Shown here: one piece after another, positions 45,928 to 54,560 of the stretch
Numbering within the stretch: the first letter of the stretch is position 1
Layout: each line of letters begins with the position of its first letter
From: Phycisphaerales bacterium
GTDB taxonomy: Bacteria > Planctomycetota > Phycisphaerae > Phycisphaerales > UBA1924
Length of the DNA stretch: 64,000 nucleotides
Assembly (NCBI GenBank): GCA_020849615.1
Contig: JADLFW010000012.1
Location: 1-64,000, forward strand
Reading direction: 5' to 3'
Made by a program: the position numbers and the translations under genes
The notes under the pieces: generated by a model
What the model saw: only the letters and a program-made list of their open reading frames with translations
Told to the model about the DNA's origin: nothing
The model's database searches: none

Positions 45928-46686
45928 GTGCGCGTGAGCGATCCGGCCAAGAGATTCGCCGCCCTGATCAAGCGGCTCAAGCACGAGTTCGAGTCCTCGC
46001 CGGACGCTCCGGCCGACCCGGGCCCGTCCGCGCTCGCGGACGGCGATGCGGTCCTCGACCAGGCGGTGTTCTCGTTTCTGCTGTGGGAGACCACGACCGC
46101 CCAGGCGCAGACCGGGCACAAGCGGCTGCGGGAGGCGTTCGTCGACCTCAATGAACTCCGGGTCTGCTTTCCGGAGGAGATCTGCGCCGCGATCGGCGAG
46201 CGGTACCCGCGTTCGCGAGAGCGGTCGACGCGGCTGCGGGCGGTGCTGAACGACATCTACCGGCGCGAGCACGGCCTGAGCCTGGCCCGCCTGGTCGACC
46301 AGCCCAAGCGCGAGGCCCGGACGTACCTGGAGTCGCTCGAAGGAATGCCGATGTTCGTCGCGGCGCGGGTGGCGCTGCTGTGCTTCGGCGGTCACGCGGT
46401 GCCGGTGGATGAGCGGCTGCTCGCGATGCTCGCGGCGGAGCGGGCGATCGAGCCCGATCTGAACATCGAGGACGCGGGCGGGTGGATCGAGCGGCAGGTC
46501 CGGGCCAACGAGGCCGCGGCGACGCACCTGCTGCTGCGACGATGGGCCGACGAGGATGGGAACTCGGCCAAGCGCGGGAAGCCGGCCCGCGCCGGGCAGG
46601 AATCGGCGGCGCCCGCACCGGGCGACGGGCCCGAGGTGAAGAAATCGGCCAAGAAGAAGCCCAGCAAACCCAGGGCATCCAAGTAA
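45928..46686 (+). CDS. HhH-GPD/endonuclease III-like protein lacking the catalytic lysine
   Basis: 252 residues. The middle region follows the endonuclease III fold: AVFSFLLWETTTAQA (where endonuclease III has LLSAQATD), a helix pair, then LEGMPMFVAARVALLCFGGHAVPVDERLLAML, which matches the HhH motif LPGVGRKTA..V...FG...VDTH. The Lys expected in GVGRKTA is replaced (GMPMFVA), and no Fe-S cysteine cluster is present; the Asp in VDER remains. The C-terminal ~55 residues are Lys/Ala/Pro-rich and resemble nucleic-acid-binding tails. It may bind DNA or RNA without glycosylase activity. The start may be GTG 45928 or GTG 45934. Confidence 0.65.
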   Translation: MRVSDPAKRFAALIKRLKHEFESSPDAPADPGPSALADGDAVLDQAVFSFLLWETTTAQAQTGHKRLREAFVDLNELRVCFPEEICAAIGERYPRSRERSTRLRAVLNDIYRREHGLSLARLVDQPKREARTYLESLEGMPMFVAARVALLCFGGHAVPVDERLLAMLAAERAIEPDLNIEDAGGWIERQVRANEAAATHLLLRRWADEDGNSAKRGKPARAGQESAAPAPGDGPEVKKSAKKKPSKPRASK

Positions 46687-46722
46687 GTCTCCGGTCCCCG
46701 CGCGAGGCGACAGGTCATCCGC

Positions 46723-49700
46723 ATGCTGAACACCCACCATCGCGATGGACACCGGAAGACCCTCCAGCCCGGATTGCTGGGCGCGGCGGGGCGCATCGGC
46801 GTGGCCATCGCCGGGCTGGCACTAGCGATGATTCCGCCGGGCTGCGACCGAGCGGCCCGTGGCCCGTCAGGATTGTCGGCCGCCAACGAGACATCTCGGG
46901 GCACCGCTTCCGCGTTCGATCGGCTGGAACAGATGGCCGAACGTGAGTTGACGCAGCCCGTCGAAGCGGCGAAGAAGCTCCCGCCCGCGCCGGGCGTTGA
47001 TGCCGCCGCTGTGGCGGAGTTGCCGGATGGTGGCGTGGGCCCGGCTCGGGCCACGCTGGATGAGGCGCTGGCCGCCATCGCCGTTCCCGAGCCCCCGCCG
47101 AGCGCTCAGCACCCCGCGCCGGATGAAGAAGCGGCGGAACGGGCGCTGCGCCTGTATGTGGCGGGCCGATCCAAGCTTCAGGGGGGGGACGGCAAGGGCG
47201 CCCTAGCCGATCTCGAGGCGGCCAGCAAACTCGATCCGGGGGCATCGGAGATCTGGCGAGAGATGGGCGAAGCCCAGCTGGCGCTGGGCCGGCGGTCGGC
47301 GGCGATGACATCTTTCCAGCAGGCGGTCGCCACAGGCTCCGCGAGCGCGCGGGTCTTCACCGCGCTGGGTCACGAATCGCTCAGGCTCCGGCGGCCGGAG
47401 GCCGCGACGGGCCACCTGCTGCGGGCCTGGGCCCTCAGGGATGAACGCGCGGACCCGGCGTGCCGTTACCTGGTCGCGGCCGACCTCGCGGAGATCCTGC
47501 TTGACCGGGGCTACCTCAACGCATCGGCCGAGCTGCTGCGTCAGGCCGCCAACCTGCCCGACCCCTTCACGGGCGCGACTCGTTTCCGCCCCGAACTGAG
47601 CGAGCTGTACCGTCGGCAGTCCGACATGTGGCGTGATGCGGGCGATATCGCCTGCCGGCTGGCGGACTACACCGGCGCCCTGCAGTCGTACGAGGAAGCG
47701 TCCCGGCAGCCCACACTGGACCTCGGCGCCCTCGTGGCGCGTCGCGTGTACGCCTCCCTGCGCCAGGGCCGGCCCGCGGCGGCCGCGCTGGCGGTGGTCG
47801 GGCAGATCCGAGAGAACGACGGGCTCGTCGAGGACAACCAGTTCGCGCTGGTGCGGTATCTGGCGCGATCGACTGATGTCGGCCCGACGCTGGCGGCGGC
47901 GATCCGCGAGATCGAAGGGACGCTGCCGCCGGGGGCTGCGCCGACCATTTCGTCACGGCTATCGAGGGCGGAGGCGGCGGCGCTGTCGGGCGATGCGGCG
48001 AGGGACCTGCTGAGGCGCCACCTCGCGGCATTCCCCGAGGATGATGCGGCGGGCCGCGAGCTGCTCTCGACCTACCAGCAGTCGGATGCCAGGAGCCGGT
48101 CGCGCGAGGTCGTGCTGCTGGCCGAATCCCGGCCGCTGTTCGCGGAGCGGTACGCGTACTGGCTGGTCGATGGAGGACGGCCGTCGGCGCCGTTCATCGG
48201 GGCGCTCGAGCAATCGAGCTCGCCATCGGCGCTGGTGCTGCGCGCGTACATCCTGTCCTTCAACGGTTTGGCCGACGAGGCCCGGCGCACGGCGATGGAA
48301 GCGCGGATCGAGGCCCGCTGGGCCGGCATGGTGCGGCTGGCCCGCGTGCAGCTGGCCGCGGCGTGCGGGGACTGGACCACCACGAGGGCAGAGCTGGCCC
48401 AGCTGGCGGGCGCCCCTGATGCCGAGTTCCGGGCCCGGGCCCTGCGTGTTCTGCAGCGGGATGAAGAGGCGCTGACGATCCTGGCGCCGATCGCCGACGC
48501 GTCGTCGGGGGATGCATCCGCGGTGCCGACGGTGCTGCTGGCGGCCGAACTCGCCGGCGGAGCCGGCCGGGCCAAGGATGCCGAGCGCTGGCTGAAAAGT
48601 CTCCTGGAAGCTGATCCGTACAACGAGACCGCGCACGAGGCGTTGATCCGGCTCTACCTCGCGGGCGGCCCGCTCGCCGATCAGAACAAGCTGACCGGCG
48701 CGGTCCGGTCGCTGCGGGAGGGTGTGCCGTCGAGCCGCACGCTGAGGTACTTCAACGCCCAGGAACTGCTGCAGCGGCAGCTCTATCGCGAGGCCGAGAC
48801 CACATTCCTCGCCCTGGTCGAGGATGACATCTCCAACGGTTCTCTGCTCAACGACCTGGTGACCGCGTGGGAGCGATCAATCAGCGCCGGTGACCAGGAG
48901 GCGGGCCGTCGCGCGGAGACGTGGCTGCGGGCCCGGCTGGTGGAGCGGCCCGAATCGATCTTCCTCGCGGGGGGACTGGCCCGGATCCTCGCGACCGAGG
49001 GCAGGGGAGAGGAGGCGGTTGCGGTGCTGAGCGAGCAGCTCGCGACGCTGCCGCGGCCCGAGATCGCCCGGCTGCGCGAGTCGATCATCCGCGAGGTGCT
49101 GAAGAAGCCAGAGGAGGCCGACGCGATGGCCCGGGAGCGGCTGGCGGAGCAGCCGCCCGGAGTGGAAACGGTGCTGGAGCGGGCGGAGCTGCTTGCTCGC
49201 AACGGAGATGCCGCGGGCGCGGCGGCGGAGATTACCGCATCGCTGCCGTCGGATGTCGTGCTATCGCAGGAACAGGGCGCCAAACTTTCCGTGGTGTGCG
49301 CCCGCGCGGTCACGTCGCTGGGCGCGGACCTCGGGTCGCCCAAGGCGGCGGGCGTGCGCGAGCTGCTCACGATCGCGATCGGGCGGGGGGCGAAACTGTC
49401 GCCGCAGCTGCACGAAAAGCGGCTGGCGCTGATGGCCGCGCAGGACCCCGTAGATGCGGCGGCCATGGCCGAGGCGACCGCGCTGATCGCTCGGCAGTAT
49501 CCATCGGCCGCCGATGAGGCGTACCTGCTCGCGGCCCGGACGTTGCTGAACGCGCAGAAGCCCGAGGCGGCGGTGAGAGTGCTCGAGGGGCTGGCGGGAA
49601 GAACTCCTCCGCCCCCGCCACAGCTGCTGCTGTCGTGGGTTGACCTTACCACCAGGTACGGCGACCAGGCCGCGATCGACCGCATGTTCGAGGCGTTCGA

Positions 49701-50376
49701 CCGGCCCGGCATGCTCGAGCCGGTCGTCAAGGCGATCACCGACGACCCGTCGAAGGTGCCGACCGATGAGGCCGGGATGCGGGCGGAGTTCGCGTACATG
49801 GTCGGCACGACGCTCAACTCGGCCGGGCGGGATGCGCTCGCGGAAGCGGCGTACCGCCGCGCGTTGTCGCTGCGTCCCGACCACCCGTGGGTCTCCAACA
49901 ACCTGGGGTACCAGCTGCTGGAGGAAGACCGCGAGTTGACGGAGGCCGAGCGGCTGCTGGAGGCGGCCTACCGCGCCCTGCCCGACCAGGCGAGCGTCAT
50001 CGATTCGGTGGGATGGCTTCGGTACAAGCAGCGAGTGCTTGATGATGAGCCGGGGCCCGACGGCGCGGTGGTGCGAGAGGGCGCGATCACCCTGCTCACC
50101 CGCGCCGCGAACTCGGAATCGGGCCGGGACAACTCCGTGCTGCAGGAGCACCTCGGCGATGCCCTGTGGGCCGCGGGGCGGCGCGACGAGGCGGTGCGGC
50201 GCTGGACCGAGGCGCTGCGGCAGGCCGGCGCGGAGATGGATTCGCTCCGCCGGGCCAACCGGCTCTCTGACCGTGCCGAGCAGCGGCTGAGCAAGCAGAT
50301 CACGCAGGTGCAGGCCAAGCTGGCGGCGGCGCAACGAGGAGGCACCCCCGCGCTGCCCGCCCCGTTCAACCAGTAG
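46723..50376 (+). CDS. Large TPR-repeat protein, probably a lipoprotein
   Basis: 1217 residues. The N-terminus has a hydrophobic helix ending IPPGC (Cys about 41), a weak lipobox, then a Pro-rich linker. From about residue 130 helical repeats follow throughout: RALRLYVAGRSKLQGGDGKGALADLEAASKLDPG, IWREMGEAQLALGRRSAAMTSFQQAV, and near the C-terminus AEAAYRRALSLRPDHPWVSNNLGYQLLEEDRELTEAERLL and EHLGDALWAAGRRDEAVRRW. Clearest TPR units lie at both ends; the middle is a degenerate solenoid. It resembles large planctomycete TPR scaffolds and the C-terminal TPR block of BepA/YfgC-type proteins. Function unknown, probably a protein-assembly scaffold in the envelope. Confidence 0.85.
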   Translation: MLNTHHRDGHRKTLQPGLLGAAGRIGVAIAGLALAMIPPGCDRAARGPSGLSAANETSRGTASAFDRLEQMAERELTQPVEAAKKLPPAPGVDAAAVAELPDGGVGPARATLDEALAAIAVPEPPPSAQHPAPDEEAAERALRLYVAGRSKLQGGDGKGALADLEAASKLDPGASEIWREMGEAQLALGRRSAAMTSFQQAVATGSASARVFTALGHESLRLRRPEAATGHLLRAWALRDERADPACRYLVAADLAEILLDRGYLNASAELLRQAANLPDPFTGATRFRPELSELYRRQSDMWRDAGDIACRLADYTGALQSYEEASRQPTLDLGALVARRVYASLRQGRPAAAALAVVGQIRENDGLVEDNQFALVRYLARSTDVGPTLAAAIREIEGTLPPGAAPTISSRLSRAEAAALSGDAARDLLRRHLAAFPEDDAAGRELLSTYQQSDARSRSREVVLLAESRPLFAERYAYWLVDGGRPSAPFIGALEQSSSPSALVLRAYILSFNGLADEARRTAMEARIEARWAGMVRLARVQLAAACGDWTTTRAELAQLAGAPDAEFRARALRVLQRDEEALTILAPIADASSGDASAVPTVLLAAELAGGAGRAKDAERWLKSLLEADPYNETAHEALIRLYLAGGPLADQNKLTGAVRSLREGVPSSRTLRYFNAQELLQRQLYREAETTFLALVEDDISNGSLLNDLVTAWERSISAGDQEAGRRAETWLRARLVERPESIFLAGGLARILATEGRGEEAVAVLSEQLATLPRPEIARLRESIIREVLKKPEEADAMARERLAEQPPGVETVLERAELLARNGDAAGAAAEITASLPSDVVLSQEQGAKLSVVCARAVTSLGADLGSPKAAGVRELLTIAIGRGAKLSPQLHEKRLALMAAQDPVDAAAMAEATALIARQYPSAADEAYLLAARTLLNAQKPEAAVRVLEGLAGRTPPPPPQLLLSWVDLTTRYGDQAAIDRMFEAFDRPGMLEPVVKAITDDPSKVPTDEAGMRAEFAYMVGTTLNSAGRDALAEAAYRRALSLRPDHPWVSNNLGYQLLEEDRELTEAERLLEAAYRALPDQASVIDSVGWLRYKQRVLDDEPGPDGAVVREGAITLLTRAANSESGRDNSVLQEHLGDALWAAGRRDEAVRRWTEALRQAGAEMDSLRRANRLSDRAEQRLSKQITQVQAKLAAAQRGGTPALPAPFNQ

Positions 50377-50414
50377 TTTCGATTCTGCAGCCCGGTTCGA
50401 GGAGGAACTGTCCA

Positions 50415-51176
50415 TTGGCGGGCCACAACAAATGGAGCAAGATCAAGCACCGCAAGGCCGTGGTGGACAAGCGGCGCGGCAAGGTGTGGACCAAGGTGGC
50501 CAAGGCGATCATCGTGGCCGCCAAGAACGGCGGGCCCGACCCGGCGGCGAACCTCTCCCTGCGCTACGCGATCGACGAGGCGCGGTACGCGAACATGCCG
50601 CGGGAGACGATCGAGCGCGCGATCCAGAAGGGCGCGGGCGGGGGCGACACCAGCAGCTACGAGAACACGCGGTACGAGGGGTACGCGCCGGGCGGCGTGG
50701 CGGTGATCGTCGATGCGCTAACCGACAACCGGACGCGCACGGTCGGCGATGTGCGGCTGGCCTTCACGGACCATTCGGGGAATCTCGGCAACTCCGGGTG
50801 CGTCGCGTATCTCTTCGATCACCGGGGGCAGATCACGCTGGAGGGCAAGGGCGTGACCGAGGATCGGCTGATGGAGGTCGCGGTCGACGCCGGCGCCGAC
50901 AACATCGAGCCCTCCGGCGAGGATGAGGACCGGGTCTGGACCGTGAGCACCGCGCCGGCGCAGTTCCAGATCGTGAAGGAAGCCCTCGAGAAGGCGGGGT
51001 TCACCATCACCGAGGCGCAGCTCGCGATGGTGCCGCAGAACCGCGTTGAGGTGCGGGGCGAAGCCGCCCGCGAGGTGCTGGGGCTGATCGAGGCGCTCGA
51101 AGAGCTGGATGATGTGCAGAAGGTGTACGCCAACTTCGAAGTGCCCGACGACGAGGTCGACAAGCTGGGGCTGTAG
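50415..51176 (+). CDS. yebC: YebC/PmpR-family protein
   Basis: 253 residues, usual length. It begins AGHNKWSKIKHRKAVVDKRRGKVWTKVAKAIIVAAKNGG, the family signature, with NMPRETIERAIQKGAGG and YEGYAPGGVAVIVDALTDNRTRT later, and VEVRGEAAREVLGLIEALEELDDVQKVYANFEV at the end. Members are described as transcription regulators and, more recently, as helpers of translation through proline stretches. TTG start with an excellent GGAGGAA seven bases upstream. It lies 38 bp after the TPR gene and is convergent with the next gene. Confidence 0.94.
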   Translation: MAGHNKWSKIKHRKAVVDKRRGKVWTKVAKAIIVAAKNGGPDPAANLSLRYAIDEARYANMPRETIERAIQKGAGGGDTSSYENTRYEGYAPGGVAVIVDALTDNRTRTVGDVRLAFTDHSGNLGNSGCVAYLFDHRGQITLEGKGVTEDRLMEVAVDAGADNIEPSGEDEDRVWTVSTAPAQFQIVKEALEKAGFTITEAQLAMVPQNRVEVRGEAAREVLGLIEALEELDDVQKVYANFEVPDDEVDKLGL

Positions 51177-51188
51177 GCCCGCCCGCGC

Positions 51189-51968
51189 TCAGGACCCCGC
51201 GCCCAGGCCCGTCCAGCGTTCGAGCACATCCCGCGCCGTCCGCTGAGGCCGGGGCAGGCCGCGAAGGTCGAGCACCAGCGGGCCCCGGTACCCTTTGACT
51301 TCGAGCGCAACGGTGTAGGAGAGTTCATCCAGCGAGCCCTCGCCCGGCGGCACTCGGCCCGCCGGCGACAGGTCGCAGAGCCGGGCCGAAGCGGGCGCGG
51401 AAGCCAGGGTGCCCACCTCGCGTGCAGGGTCAAGACCGGCGAGGATGACCGCAGCGGGGTCGACCCCGATCCCGATGGGTGAGGCGGGATCCGCGCCGGC
51501 CCGCGCGGGCCAGGAATGGTCGGCGATGGCGACGCCACGGAGGCCCGCCGCTGAGATGAGCTGCTGGCGAACATCCTCCGCGAGGTTGGTCGGCAGGGAG
51601 ACGCTGACGGTCGGACGCCCGCCCGGCGTCGCCGCCAGGGGCGTCAGGTCGCCCGCGAGCTCGACCGCCTGCACAAGGGCCGTGATGGCCCGGTCGGCGC
51701 GAGCGGGGTCGGCAAAGTGTGCGGGCGGAATCCACAGGTCCAGGCCCGAAAGGCCGAGCTCGAGGCGGCGGAGCAAGGCCGCCAGGTCGCGGCGTGCGGA
51801 GCGGTCCAGGTCGCGCGGGCGGATGCCGGGCAGCGCAGCATCGAGCTGAATGAACCGAGCGCCAAGGCCTGCGGCCCATTCGATGCGCGGGCGGGGATCG
51901 ACTGCGCGGGTTTCGGCTTCCCCCGGCAGTCCGGCGATCGAGATGCTGAGCGGCAGGCCCGGCTTCAT
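51189..51968 (-). CDS. Sugar phosphate isomerase/epimerase-like TIM-barrel protein
   Basis: 259 residues. The N-terminus (LPLSISIAGLPGEAETRAVDPRPRIEWAAGLGARFIQLDAA) and the repeated beta-alpha pattern suggest an AP-endonuclease-2/xylose-isomerase-like barrel. However, the metal ligands (Glu/Asp/His at strand ends) are not all evident; candidates are IQLDAALPG, IADHSWPARA and EVKGYRGPLVLDL. Activity is therefore uncertain. It is convergent with yebC and divergent from the small membrane protein, whose start lies 49 bases away. TACAAC sits just upstream of the ATG, with no ribosome site. Confidence 0.55.
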   Translation of the reverse strand: MKPGLPLSISIAGLPGEAETRAVDPRPRIEWAAGLGARFIQLDAALPGIRPRDLDRSARRDLAALLRRLELGLSGLDLWIPPAHFADPARADRAITALVQAVELAGDLTPLAATPGGRPTVSVSLPTNLAEDVRQQLISAAGLRGVAIADHSWPARAGADPASPIGIGVDPAAVILAGLDPAREVGTLASAPASARLCDLSPAGRVPPGEGSLDELSYTVALEVKGYRGPLVLDLRGLPRPQRTARDVLERWTGLGAGS

Positions 51969-52005
51969 GATGAGTTGTAGCGTCGCTGCCGGTCCGGGAC
52001 GAGGT

Positions 52006-52011
52006 TACGAT
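52006..52011 (+). promoter_or_regulatory. -10 box directly before a start codon
   Basis: TACGAT ends exactly six bases before ATG 52018. There is no Shine-Dalgarno sequence at a useful distance. The predicted transcription start coincides with the start codon. Confidence 0.4.
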
Positions 52012-52017
52012 CCGCAC

Positions 52018-52620
52018 ATGAGGGCATGGCTGAGGGCGAGCGAGACAGCGCACATCACGGCCTTGGCGGTGTGGCTGGGGACGATCGGCATGACGGCGGT
52101 GGCGGCGGCGGTGATCTTCCCGCAGATGCGGGAACTGGACCCGAAGCTCTCGGCGTACCCGAACTACACCGGCGAGCACTGGTTGTTGGCTGCCGGGCAT
52201 ATCGCCAATCGGATCTTTGTGATCGGCGACATGATCCAGGCCGCCTGCGCGGCCGTGGCCGGGCTGACGCTCGCGGTGGCCCTGATCGCCCGCCGGCTAT
52301 CCCCGTTCGGCATCTCGGCGGCGCTGCGGATGATCGGGATGCTGGTGGCGTTCGGAGCGCTGAGCTACCAGTTCGGGTCGCTCCGGCCCGACATGCGCAG
52401 GAATCTCGACAACTACTGGCTGTCAGCCCAGGATGGCCGCAACGAGGATGCCAGGGTGTACCAGGCGAAGTTCAGGGAACTTCACCCGGCGGCCTCCCGA
52501 TCGCTGGCGATCGGGGGCGGGGCGGTGCTGATCGCCCTGCTCGGGGGCGCGTGGTCGCTCTCGGCCCGGCCCAGGTTCGTGCCGTTGCCGGATATCGCGG
52601 CGGAGTACGGCGATGAGTAA
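52018..52620 (+). CDS. Small integral membrane protein (DUF4149-like)
   Basis: 200 residues with about four membrane helices: AHITALAVWLGTIGMTAVAAAVIF, a segment after WLLAAGHIANRIFVIGDMIQ, AALRMIGMLVAFGALSYQFG, and SLAIGGGAVLIALLGGAWSLS. A conserved-looking polar stretch lies between the last two (LRPDMRRNLDNYWLS...YQAKFRELHPAASRSL). It is similar in layout to DUF4149-type proteins; function unknown. Its stop overlaps the nth start (ATGAGTAA), so the two are co-transcribed. Confidence 0.7.
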   Translation: MRAWLRASETAHITALAVWLGTIGMTAVAAAVIFPQMRELDPKLSAYPNYTGEHWLLAAGHIANRIFVIGDMIQAACAAVAGLTLAVALIARRLSPFGISAALRMIGMLVAFGALSYQFGSLRPDMRRNLDNYWLSAQDGRNEDARVYQAKFRELHPAASRSLAIGGGAVLIALLGGAWSLSARPRFVPLPDIAAEYGDE

Positions 52621-53419
52621 GCGCGGGCCCGGCGCGGCCGGGGCTCGCGGCCCGGCCCGCGTGGCCGTGGAGCCGGAGATCCCCTTCGACCTCCCGCGGG
52701 TGACGGCGGGCCAGCGGGAACGGGCCGGGCGGCTGCTCGCGGCGCTGGAGCGGGCTTATCCGAACGCGCGGTGCGAGCTGAACTACACCAAGCCGCACGA
52801 GCTGCTGGCGGCGACGATCCTGTCTGCGCAGGCGACCGATTCGGGCGTGAACAAGGCGACGCCCGCGCTCTTTGCCCGGTTCCCGGCCCCGGCGGATTAT
52901 GCCGCGGCTGCGCCGGGCGACATCGAGCCGTACATCCGGACGATCGGGCTGTTCCGCAACAAGGCGAAGGCCGTCCACGCGGCGATGAGGGAGATCACCG
53001 AGAAGTTCGGCGGCGAGGTGCCGCGGACGATGGATGAGCTGCTTACGCTCCGGGGTGTGGCCCGCAAGACCGCGAACGTGGTGCTCGGGAACGCCTTTGG
53101 AATCAACGTCGGCGTTGTGGTGGACACGCACGTGGAGCGATTGAGCGTGCGGCTGGGCCTGGCCGAGGCGGGGACACCCATCCCCAGGATCGAGCGCCGG
53201 CTGATGGCTCTCTTCCCGCGGGATCGCTGGTGCGAAGTCTCCCACCTGCTTATCTTCCACGGGCGTTACGCGTGCAAGGCCCGGGGCGTCGAATGCCCTT
53301 CGCACCCCGTGTGCGCCGAGTTCGGCAGCGCCTGCGAACTCAGGGTCTCCGCCCGCCCGCGGAAGGCAGCGGAGGTCACCGGGAAGTCGCGGGCCAGGGC
53401 CAGGGGCCGGGCCCGGTAG
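52613..53419 (+). CDS. nth: Endonuclease III
   Basis: 268 residues, longer than the 211 of the E. coli enzyme owing to N- and C-terminal tails. The fold is clear: LLAATILSAQATDSGVNKATPALFARFP, IRTIGLFRNKAKAV, the HhH with catalytic Lys (LRGVARKTANVVLGNAFG), and VVVDTHVERL with the catalytic Asp. The C-terminal cysteines are spaced C-x6-C-x5-C-x6-C (CKARGVECPSHPVC...C), not the canonical C-x6-C-x2-C-x5-C, so Fe-S binding needs confirmation. It removes oxidised pyrimidines and cleaves the abasic site. The basic tail (SRARARGRAR) may bind DNA. Confidence 0.92.
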   Translation: MSKRGPGAAGARGPARVAVEPEIPFDLPRVTAGQRERAGRLLAALERAYPNARCELNYTKPHELLAATILSAQATDSGVNKATPALFARFPAPADYAAAAPGDIEPYIRTIGLFRNKAKAVHAAMREITEKFGGEVPRTMDELLTLRGVARKTANVVLGNAFGINVGVVVDTHVERLSVRLGLAEAGTPIPRIERRLMALFPRDRWCEVSHLLIFHGRYACKARGVECPSHPVCAEFGSACELRVSARPRKAAEVTGKSRARARGRAR

Positions 53420-53422
53420 GCG

Positions 53423-54214
53423 TTACTTCTTCGGAGCGAGCTCGGCCGGAGCCTCGATCACGCCGATGTCGGGCGGGTTGATCTTGATCTCGGAGTAGGT
53501 GATCGTGACTTCCTGCCCGCCCGCGGACTGCACGATGCGGGTGGCGTGCTTCACGCCCCCGAACTCCTTGTAGTCGGAGAGGGTCATGGTCACCTGGACC
53601 GTTCCCGACGGGCCGACCTGCTCGTGCCGGGCCCCCAGCAACAGCCCGTTCTCGATGTCGAAGTAGAGCGTGCTGGGCTTGTCATCCTGGTCGACCGCCC
53701 TGACCTCCCACACCACCCGCGAGGCGAACTCGGCCTTCCCGACCGTCTGCATCTCCTTGTAGCGCTGCTTGTAGTTGGCCTCCTGGTAGATGTCAGCGGT
53801 CTGCTTGAGCTGCTTGAGGGCATCGGCGCTAACGGGCTCGGCCGGCCCGCCCGCGAACCTGCGCCACCCAACCTTGCCGTCGTAGCCGACCTCGCGCGGG
53901 CCGGAGCCGCCCATTTCCATGATGGCCAGCAGCTTGTCGGGCGCGATCTGCCGCGTCGTCAGCTGGGAGACCTGCGCCTCGGCCCCCTTGGCGACCATCG
54001 AGCCGATGATCACGCGGGACTTGATGTTGCGGATGGCGGTCTCGCCGCCCAACGCCTTGATGTACCGGTCGAACAGCTCACCCGCGCCGGGGATGGCCGG
54101 GTCTGCGGGCTGCGCTACGGCGGCGGGGATCGACGCGGCGGCGATCGGTGCGATGACGCCCGAGGCCAGCGCGATCAACGCGGTCGCGGCCAGGCAGCGA
54201 TGATGATGTTTCAT
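53423..54214 (-). CDS. Secreted protein, lipoprotein-sorting/LolA-like fold
   Basis: 263 residues. A signal peptide ends near AAVAQPAD. The mature protein starts with AGELFDRYIKALGGETAIRNIKSRVIIGSM, a pattern common in secreted proteins with a half-barrel LolA/LppX-type fold. It continues with alternating beta strands (GYDGKVGWRRFAGGP, STLYFDIENGLLLGARH, TVQVTMTLSDYKEFGGVKHATRI) and ends ELAPKK. It may carry lipids or process envelope lipoproteins, but no direct evidence exists here. TGGAG precedes the ATG. It is convergent with nth, 3 bases apart. Confidence 0.65.
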   Translation of the reverse strand: MKHHHRCLAATALIALASGVIAPIAAASIPAAVAQPADPAIPGAGELFDRYIKALGGETAIRNIKSRVIIGSMVAKGAEAQVSQLTTRQIAPDKLLAIMEMGGSGPREVGYDGKVGWRRFAGGPAEPVSADALKQLKQTADIYQEANYKQRYKEMQTVGKAEFASRVVWEVRAVDQDDKPSTLYFDIENGLLLGARHEQVGPSGTVQVTMTLSDYKEFGGVKHATRIVQSAGGQEVTITYSEIKINPPDIGVIEAPAELAPKK

Positions 54215-54310
54215 GGGCTAGCTCCAGAAGCGGGTTTGGGGCACACAGCCGCGGCGACGCGGCCCGCGCCCGCCGATTGGACGCCCCGGCCCGGCGCGGG
54301 TTCCCCGGGG

Positions 54311-54346
54311 CCAAAACGCAGAGCGACCGGGACACTCCCCGGTCGC
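54311..54346 (-). terminator. Terminator of tRNA-Arg
   Basis: GCGACCGGG and CCCGGTCGC with a six-base loop. Leftward the stem is followed by TCTGCGTTTT, so the T-run starts six bases away. Confidence 0.55.
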
Positions 54347-54359
54347 CGCGGAATCCGAA

Positions 54360-54433
54360 TATGCCCGGAGGGACTCGAACCTTCAACCTCTGCCTTCGGA
54401 GGGCAGCGCTCTATCCAATTGAGCTACGGGCAC
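54360..54433 (-). tRNA. tRNA-Arg (anticodon CCG)
   Basis: Minus strand: acceptor GTGCCCG with CGGGCAT (one G-T pair), D arm GCTC/GAGC, anticodon stem CTGCC/GGCAG with loop CTCCGAA giving CCG, and T loop TTCGAGT. One T-stem pair is mismatched (A-C). About 74 nt, no encoded CCA. Confidence 0.92.
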
Positions 54434-54560
54434 CCTGCGAACGTGCCGGCGGGAGAGCAAGGTCCCCTCCACGCCGGAACGCAACCTCCCGGATGCTACG
54501 ATCGCCCCCGGGCCTTGGCAATAGGCCGCCCCTCCCCACCCGCCAGGCCCGCAATCCCCG

